A DNA stretch of 28,678 bases from CAZKTF01 sp964555565 (lineage in GTDB: Bacteria; Planctomycetota; JAJSAM01; JAKLKS01). Shown here in pieces: positions 23,602-28,678 of the stretch. The DNA is taken from the NCBI GenBank assembly GCA_964555565.1, contig CAZKTF010000017.1, forward strand, positions 1 to 28,678, read 5' to 3'. Each line of letters starts with the position of its first letter. The first letter of the stretch is position 1. The notes beneath the pieces were generated by a model that was not told the DNA's origin, did not search any database, and worked only from the letters and a program-made list of their open reading frames with translations. Position numbers and translations under genes: made by a program.

Positions 23602-24692
23602 TGCGCGCCCCCGCGGCCCCGCCGATCGCGCGCGGGATGACTCTCCTCGAGATCCTGGTCGTCTTGGCCCTCGTGGGGATCCTCATGGGCCTGGGGATCG
23701 GGGGGTACCTCCGCCTCGGGCGGCAGGGGGTCTGGCAGGCCGAGGTGGGGCGGGTCCTGTCCGCCATCAACCGGGTCCGCAACGCCTCCCGCGCCCATCC
23801 CGCGGCCCTCGAGGTGATGGCCGGGGACCCGGAGAAGGGCCTCAACGGGATCCGGGGGATGGAGTTCGACCGGCTCTTCTACAGCCAGTGCGAGCCCCCG
23901 GAGCCCGGGGAGGACGCCGGCGTCCTCCAGGGGGCCATGGACCGCAACGGCTCCCTCCCCGGGGGGGTCAAGTTCGAGAACGGCGTCATCGGGAAGTGCC
24001 TCGACCTGGGGGGCGTGGGTGCGGTGGACTGCGGCGACCACCCGGCCTACGACGTGACGGACGGGATCTCCATCAGCCTCTGGGTCTTCCCCTCGAGCCT
24101 CCGCGGCGGGACCCTCGTGCAGCGGGGGCCGAACCTCGGGGTCTCGCTCGTCCCCGCGGGGGATGCCCTCACGGTGCTGTTCGAGCTGGGGCTCACGCAG
24201 GGGAAGGATGCGGCGCCCGGCAAGGCCCCCTCCTCCGCCGTCCCGGAGTCGCACACCTACCAGCCGAAGGCGCTCCGGGTCCGCGAGAAGCAGTGGATCC
24301 GGATCGTGGTCGCCTACGAGCGGACCCCCGAGGGGGGGACGGTGACGATCGCCGCGGACCAGGGGTTCGGGCCCGTGGAGCACCTGCGCGTGGAGGAGAA
24401 GGGGTCCATGCTGGCGATGGTCCCCTCCAGGGGGGCCGAACTGCTCCTCGGCGGGGGGCGGATCCCCTTCCACGGGATGATCGACGACGTCCGGATCGAC
24501 GGGGTCATCGGGGAGGAGCCCCGCCCCTTCGCCGCCGGGGTCAAGGTCCTCGGACCCTCCCGGCGGATCCGCTTCCTGTCCGGCAAGCTGGACCCGGCCC
24601 GCCACCAGCAGGCGGAGACCATCGTGCTCGTCTCCGGGGACCGCCGGCGGGAGATCGTGATCGGCCTCGAAGGGAGCGTGCTGGAGAAATGA
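23601..24692 (+). CDS. Pseudopilin with LamG-like domain
   Basis: ATG 23601 overlaps the gspG stop as TGATG; a GTG three bases upstream is possible. The 363-residue product has a 12-residue leader and a prepilin site ARG|MTLLE with Glu at +5, then the helix ILVVLALVGILMGLGIGGYL. Residues about 120-320 form a concanavalin/LamG-like unit: CLDLGGVGAVDCG, then GISISLWVFPS, then WIRIVVAYERT and GMIDDVRIDG, the usual core of LamG domains that bind glycans or surface ligands. Pseudopilins of type II systems are normally near 150-200 residues, so this is long. It may act as a minor subunit that binds a ligand at the fibre. The next repeat starts two bases after the stop. Confidence 0.88.
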   Translation: MRAPAAPPIARGMTLLEILVVLALVGILMGLGIGGYLRLGRQGVWQAEVGRVLSAINRVRNASRAHPAALEVMAGDPEKGLNGIRGMEFDRLFYSQCEPPEPGEDAGVLQGAMDRNGSLPGGVKFENGVIGKCLDLGGVGAVDCGDHPAYDVTDGISISLWVFPSSLRGGTLVQRGPNLGVSLVPAGDALTVLFELGLTQGKDAAPGKAPSSAVPESHTYQPKALRVREKQWIRIVVAYERTPEGGTVTIAADQGFGPVEHLRVEEKGSMLAMVPSRGAELLLGGGRIPFHGMIDDVRIDGVIGEEPRPFAAGVKVLGPSRRIRFLSGKLDPARHQQAETIVLVSGDRRREIVIGLEGSVLEK

Positions 24693-24693
24693 T

Positions 24694-24760
24694 GGGGTCT
24701 GACCTCGGGCGCCCATCCGGTTGCGCAGCACGTCACGCGAGGCGCCCGGGGTCTGACCCC
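24694..24760. repeat. Type-2 palindromic repeat, copy E
   Basis: Same 67-bp unit as 12286-12352, inverted, with 64 of 67 bases matching by eye. It begins GGGGTCTGACCTCGGGCGCC and ends GGGGTCTGACCCC, with arms that can pair. It begins just after the LamG-pilin stop and may end transcription. Confidence 0.83.
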
Positions 24761-24835
24761 TCGGGGAGCCCGTCCACGCACGGCGCTCCGCCCTTCGCGC
24801 ACCGCCCTCGCTCCACTTCGGGGACGCCGTCACCC

Positions 24836-24863
24836 ACTGGGCGCCCGAGGTCAGACCCCTGGT
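24836..24863. repeat. Partial type-2 repeat, copy F
   Basis: ACTGGGCGCCCGAGGTC plus AGACCCCTGGTG matches the right end of copy D (12331-12356 area) in direct orientation. With copy E it brackets 75 bases that show nothing recognisable. Confidence 0.65.
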
Positions 24864-24873
24864 GTTCACTGGA

Positions 24874-24888
24874 TGGCATACGCTTTGT
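24874..24888 (+). promoter_or_regulatory. Possible sigma54 -24/-12 promoter before gspK
   Basis: TGGCATACGCTTTGT matches TGGCAC-N5-TTGC at the GG (-24) and TTG positions with correct spacing, but the invariant -12 GC is GT. It would start transcription near 24899, about 125 bases before the gspK-like ATG. The co-located sigma54 activator makes it worth testing; evidence is weak alone. Confidence 0.3.
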
Positions 24889-24945
24889 TCTTGTGAGGCC
24901 GTGCTGGCCTTCTCCCCCGGGGAGGGGCCGGAAACTGGTAACATG

Positions 24946-24964
24946 GTTATCGGTAACCGATAAC
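24946..24964. promoter_or_regulatory. AT-rich palindrome, possible operator
   Basis: GTTATCGGT and ACCGATAAC are perfect 9-bp arms around one A, with GGTAAC-like flanks on both sides (24937-24942 and around 24968-24973). It stands out in very GC-rich DNA and lies 60 bases before the gspK-like ATG, downstream of the possible promoter. It could bind a repressor or fold in the leader RNA. Confidence 0.5.
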
Positions 24965-25024
24965 ATTGTAACCGTTGAGTACCATCCGGCCCGCCCCGGC
25001 GCGGGCTGGAAAGGGGGTTTCGGC

Positions 25025-28000
25025 ATGCGGGGCAACCTGACGACGGTCCGACTGAGGGATCGCTACGCGCGGAGCGATCGTCGCGCGCGGAGCGATCGTC
25101 GCACCGAGCGGGGCATCGCCCTCCTAGCCGTGGTGGCGGTGCTCGTCCTCCTGAGCATCGTGGCCACGCCCTTCCTCATCACCATGCGCGACGGGGCCCT
25201 CCGCGGTCAGGAGGCCCTGGCCTCGCGCCAGGTGTCGATGGAGGCCGAGAACATCTTCCAGCTCGCCGGGGTGGCGCTCGCCGGCACCTGCGAGAGCATG
25301 GAGCGGGACGCGCTGGCCGCCAACCGGAAGGACCTCCCCTCCGACCCCGCCGTAGACACCCTGGACGAGATGCGCATCCCCGACTCCCTCCTCAAGGCCG
25401 CCGCGGTCGAGGCCGGCAGCGGGCGGGTCTGGGGCGTCTCGATCGAGGACGAGCAGGGCAAGATCCACGTGGACTCCGCCCCCTACCCGATGCTGGCGAA
25501 GTTCTTCGGGCTCTCCGCCCTCGCGCGCGGCGTCGGCGAGGACGATCGCGAGATCGAGCTCACGACGCCGGGCGGGCTCCCCACCGAGAACGGGGTGGTC
25601 CGCATCGGGGACGAGGTCGTCCGCTACGAGAAGCTCGTCGGGAACGTCCTCCAGAAGTGCCAGCGCGGCCACGGGACGGACTACCCCGGCATGCAGTACG
25701 GCCCGCCGCGCTCCCACGGGGCGAACGCCCTCGTGGTGAACGAGGTCGCCTTCCAGATCGCCGCCTACCCGGTCCTCTGGCGGCGCACGTCCCAGAAGAC
25801 CGAGTGGGCCCCCTACACGAGCCTCTACGAACTGCGGCGGATCGCCGACTTCGGGCTCGTCTCCCTGCGCGCCGACCAGTGGGAGAAGGTGGCGCGGGTC
25901 CTGACGGTCTCCGCGAAGGGGGCCGTGGGGCAGGCGTGGGGCGACTCCCAGACGCTCCGGATCCCGGTCAAGGCCCGCGAGGAGGGGCACCGGGCCACGC
26001 TGCGGCTCGACAACCCCTACCGCTACGGGATCGGCACCAAGGTCCGCGTGTCCGACGGGACGAACACCGACTACGCGATCGTCGTGGGGTTCAACGGGAC
26101 CGACGTCGTCGTGGTCCCGGCCCTCCAGCACGACTACGACGCGAAGACCACCGGGGTCGAGGCGCTCCTGCGCCGCCCGGTCAACGTCAACACCGCCTCC
26201 CGCGAGGTCCTCGAGGCGCTCTTCGCCAACGTCGGTCGCCCCGGCCAGGAGCTCCTCGCGCCCGAGGCGGCCTCGGCGGTCGCCGCGAAGATCGAGAAGG
26301 CCCGGCCGGTCCGCGGCTTCCAGGACCTGGACCGCCTCATCGACGACCTCGAGCAGAAGCAGGCGCTCACCCCCGAGCAGGGCGTGGCGCTGCGCTACAA
26401 CGCGCTCGACGCCGCGGACACGCGGCTCCGGATCGGGACGATGCCCGTGGCCTTCCGCTCGGGCGACGTCTACACGATCACCGCCCGCGCGGTCGTCCTC
26501 GACGGGACGGGCCGCGAGCTCGGCCGGCGCGAGTTCCGCCGCGTCGTGGACGTGAACCCGCGCACCTCGGCGGTCTCGACCCTCCGGACGCAGCGGGAGT
26601 TCCAGGAGGTGGTGACGGCGTCGCGCTCGAAGTTCGTCGCCACCTTCCCGGTGAACATGGGCCCCTACGACGGGGCGAACAACCCGCCCTCCCCCTACCG
26701 TTCGATGTTCAACCAGAACCTGTTCCCCTCGGAGGACTCGAAGGACTCGCACGCCAGCGTGCGCCTGGCCCCCTCGCGGCCCGTGTACGGGCCCGGGTGG
26801 CCGGAGCCCTTCCACTACGACGACTCCCGGAACAGCGACGGCAACTACATGGACGACGGCGGCGAGCGGCTGAGCACGGCGGACGGGCGCGTCTCGCTCC
26901 GCGACACGGCCATCGGGATGCGGCCCTTCTCGATCTCCCTCTGGTTCAAGCCCTACTGGGGCGGGCGCGGCACGGCCTACGTCTTCGACACGGGCAAGGA
27001 GACCTACGAGGACCGGGTCGCCCTGTTCTACGACGGCGGGACGAGCGAGATGGTCCTCCGCGTCGCCGACACGGCCCTCAACACCGCCAAGGACACGACC
27101 CACGTGGCCGAGGCCCGGTACCCCTTCGACGCCTCCACCTGGGAGGACGACCGCTGGTACCACCTCCAGGCCTCCGTCCAGGGGAGCGCTCCCGGCCAGA
27201 TGTCGCTGCTCGTGGACGGGGAGAAGCGCGGGAAGCCCACGCTCCTCACCTTCCTCTCCCAGGCCGTGGCCGCGGACGACCTCACCCTCGCGACGGTCTC
27301 GGTGGAGGACGCCTCGTCCTTCCCGTCCACCGGCGCGCTCCTGCTCCGCGGCAAGGACGGCGCCGAGGTCATGGAGTACTCCTCGCGCTCCCGGACCACC
27401 TTCTCGATCTCGCGGCGCTTCGCCCGCCTGAACCGCACGGACGTCGAGAACACGACGAGGCCCGTCACGCGCTCCCACGACGTGGGCGAGGCGGTCTGCC
27501 TCTACGGGTACTCGCTCCCGCTCGCCAGCCGCATCACGAACGGCAACGGGACGGTCCCCCAGGACCTCACCCGCTTCAACGTCCTGGTCCTCAAGGCCGA
27601 GAACCCGCCGGACTACTGGCCGAGCGGCGGGGGCGGCGGGCCTCCCACCACCCCCCCGGTCGCGTCCGTCGCTTACGACGGCGGCCGGACGAGCGTCGCG
27701 GCGCTCGCGACCTTCCTCCCGGCGACCCCCGTGGCGACGATCCCGCTGCCGCTCCTCGAGGGCACTCCCGCCGCCCCGGTCATCCGCGGCTGGCGGGGGA
27801 AGCAGATCGTCATCGACCTCTCCCGGGACGCCGTCGGCTGCGACGGGCAGGCGGGGACCGAGGCCGGCAAGGCCTTCGGGAGCAACGGCTACGCGCTCCT
27901 CGCCTCGAGCGACGGGGCGCACCTCCCCAGGCCCGCCAACGTCTCCGAGGACATCCTCGGCGCCGAGGTGGTGAGCTACGCCCGGAGCGGGAACACCCTC

Positions 28001-28678
28001 ACCATCACCCGCGGCGTGGTCCCGACGAAGCACCTCGTGGGGACCATCTACGACTACTCGGCGCGGACGCTCCCCTTCGTCCCGCGGAACTCCTACGGCG
28101 ACACCAACGACCCCGTCAGCAAGATCCTGGGGAAGAACCAGAAGGTGTACGCCGAGGATACCGACCAGAAGGGCGGCCTCGTGAGCGTCCTCATCCCCTT
28201 CAGCGTCGAGGTGGCGGGCGGGAAGACGGAGGGCTACTTCGACCCGACCTTCGCCAAGGACGCGACGACGAGCCCCGAGACCGGCTTCGTCCAGATCGGG
28301 ACGGGCACGGCGACCGAGTGGGTCCGGTACGACTACACGGACGCCACCACCGGCGTGGGGACGAACCTCCTGGTCATCCGCGACCGGACGGTCTCCTCGG
28401 CAGCGCCCGTCCTCAGGCTCTACGACCCCACGAACGACCCCACCAACCCGAACCCGGACCCGACCCCGGACCCCGGCACGGATCCCCCGGTGACGGGCGG
28501 CGACACGCCTCCCGCCCCGCCTCCCCCTCCGGGCGGCGGTGAGAACGACGGCGGCGGCGGCGCGCCCGACCAGCCTCCTCCCCCCGACCCGGGCAGCGGC
28601 GGCGGCGCGGACGACGGGCCCGGCGGCACGCCGGACCAGCCTCCGCCCCCGCCCGACCCGGGCACCGGCGGCGGCGAG
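25025..28678 (+). CDS. gspK: Very large GspK-like pseudopilin with LamG domain, 3' end outside window
   Basis: ATG 25025 starts a frame open to the window end (1218 codons, no stop). A 30-residue basic leader ends ERG|IALLAVVAVLVLLSIVATPF, a GspK-type prepilin site without Glu at +5. Residues to about 460 keep GspK features, including the helix-hairpin-helix segment VNVNTASREVLEALFANVG near 384. Standard GspK is near 300-330 residues and caps the pseudopilus with GspI and GspJ. Here a LamG-like domain sits at about 622-745 (FSISLWFKPYWGGR, then WYHLQASVQGS). Four short surface modules with a E-V-x-x-Y...R core occur near 181-240, 757-835, 955-1012 and 1084-1133. From about 1134 the chain is Pro/Gly/Asp-rich. 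It is divided from the upstream pilin gene by 332 bases, so it may have its own promoter. Confidence 0.9.
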   Translation, partial: MRGNLTTVRLRDRYARSDRRARSDRRTERGIALLAVVAVLVLLSIVATPFLITMRDGALRGQEALASRQVSMEAENIFQLAGVALAGTCESMERDALAANRKDLPSDPAVDTLDEMRIPDSLLKAAAVEAGSGRVWGVSIEDEQGKIHVDSAPYPMLAKFFGLSALARGVGEDDREIELTTPGGLPTENGVVRIGDEVVRYEKLVGNVLQKCQRGHGTDYPGMQYGPPRSHGANALVVNEVAFQIAAYPVLWRRTSQKTEWAPYTSLYELRRIADFGLVSLRADQWEKVARVLTVSAKGAVGQAWGDSQTLRIPVKAREEGHRATLRLDNPYRYGIGTKVRVSDGTNTDYAIVVGFNGTDVVVVPALQHDYDAKTTGVEALLRRPVNVNTASREVLEALFANVGRPGQELLAPEAASAVAAKIEKARPVRGFQDLDRLIDDLEQKQALTPEQGVALRYNALDAADTRLRIGTMPVAFRSGDVYTITARAVVLDGTGRELGRREFRRVVDVNPRTSAVSTLRTQREFQEVVTASRSKFVATFPVNMGPYDGANNPPSPYRSMFNQNLFPSEDSKDSHASVRLAPSRPVYGPGWPEPFHYDDSRNSDGNYMDDGGERLSTADGRVSLRDTAIGMRPFSISLWFKPYWGGRGTAYVFDTGKETYEDRVALFYDGGTSEMVLRVADTALNTAKDTTHVAEARYPFDASTWEDDRWYHLQASVQGSAPGQMSLLVDGEKRGKPTLLTFLSQAVAADDLTLATVSVEDASSFPSTGALLLRGKDGAEVMEYSSRSRTTFSISRRFARLNRTDVENTTRPVTRSHDVGEAVCLYGYSLPLASRITNGNGTVPQDLTRFNVLVLKAENPPDYWPSGGGGGPPTTPPVASVAYDGGRTSVAALATFLPATPVATIPLPLLEGTPAAPVIRGWRGKQIVIDLSRDAVGCDGQAGTEAGKAFGSNGYALLASSDGAHLPRPANVSEDILGAEVVSYARSGNTLTITRGVVPTKHLVGTIYDYSARTLPFVPRNSYGDTNDPVSKILGKNQKVYAEDTDQKGGLVSVLIPFSVEVAGGKTEGYFDPTFAKDATTSPETGFVQIGTGTATEWVRYDYTDATTGVGTNLLVIRDRTVSSAAPVLRLYDPTNDPTNPNPDPTPDPGTDPPVTGGDTPPAPPPPPGGGENDGGGGAPDQPPPPDPGSGGGADDGPGGTPDQPPPPPDPGTGGGE
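25064..25099 (+). repeat. 18-bp in-frame tandem duplication in the gspK leader
   Basis: Bases 25064-25081 and 25082-25099 are two 18-bp units that differ in the first three positions only. They encode YARSDR and RARSDR just before the cleavage site and lengthen the basic leader. Confidence 0.85.
28427..28678 (+). repeat. Pro/Gly/Asp-rich tandem tail coding region
   Basis: The code repeats TNPNPDPTPDPG-like and then APDQPPPPDPGSGGG and TPDQPPPPPDPGTGGG-like units to the window end. Such tails are usually flexible spacers or cell-wall-spanning stalks. The array continues past the window, so copy number is unknown. Confidence 0.78.

Noticed and set aside
25124..28033. Long minus-strand open frame opposite the gspK-like gene
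   Set aside because: Same reason: low-complexity translation rich in Val/Gly/Arg and a well-supported gene on the other strand.

Overview
The window is very GC-rich DNA with long open frames in several phases. It looks like a draft genome or metagenome contig, because a 10-N gap sits inside one gene at 12727-12736. A sigma-54 activator, type II secretion/type IV pilus-like pseudopilins, a multihaem cytochrome, lipoproteins and many TPR, FHA and LamG-like domains point to a Gram-negative-type bacterium. The mix suits Planctomycetota or another high-GC deep lineage (inference), but no marker in the window settles the phylum.

Layout. (1) 1-2518 is ordinary chromosome: the 3' part of a TPR protein gene overlapping rsmE. 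(2) About 2528-12455 is an accessory island, visibly less GC-rich between 4.3 and 9.8 kb. Inverted 87-bp copies of one palindromic repeat stand at both edges (2528-2614 and 12369-12455, 82 of 87 bases identical). It holds a weakly sigma-like gene, a small secreted cysteine-rich protein, a large protein with two degenerate phosphoesterase-like regions and a tetrahaem cytochrome tail, and two SpoIVB-S55-like lipoproteins around a MauE/DoxX-like membrane protein. It also holds a sigma-like gene broken by an IS1634-type transposase, and an orphan second copy of that gene's 3' end. (3) 12547-14700 is an FHA-GAF-sigma54 activator. (4) 14904 to the window end is one co-directional cluster for an unusual pseudopilus: a double-FHA membrane protein, a PilM-PilN fusion, a PilO/GspM-like protein, a TPR protein with a LamG-like end, a GspG-like pilin, a pilin with a LamG domain and a very large GspK-like protein (no stop in the window).

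How the parts may work together. The FHA activator and the FHA membrane protein suggest that Ser/Thr phosphorylation controls the pseudopilus. PilM, PilN and PilO analogues would form the inner-membrane platform, and the three pseudopilins would form a fibre whose minor subunits carry ligand-binding folds. No assembly ATPase, polytopic platform protein, secretin or prepilin peptidase is in the window. A sigma54-like -24/-12 match precedes the gspK-like gene, but its -12 GC is changed to GT.

The best candidates for something undescribed are the pseudopilus with LamG domains on two pseudopilins plus a TPR protein, and the redox/protease set of the island. Two related mobile palindromic repeats sharing GGTCNGACC ends mark the island edges and the gap before gspK.
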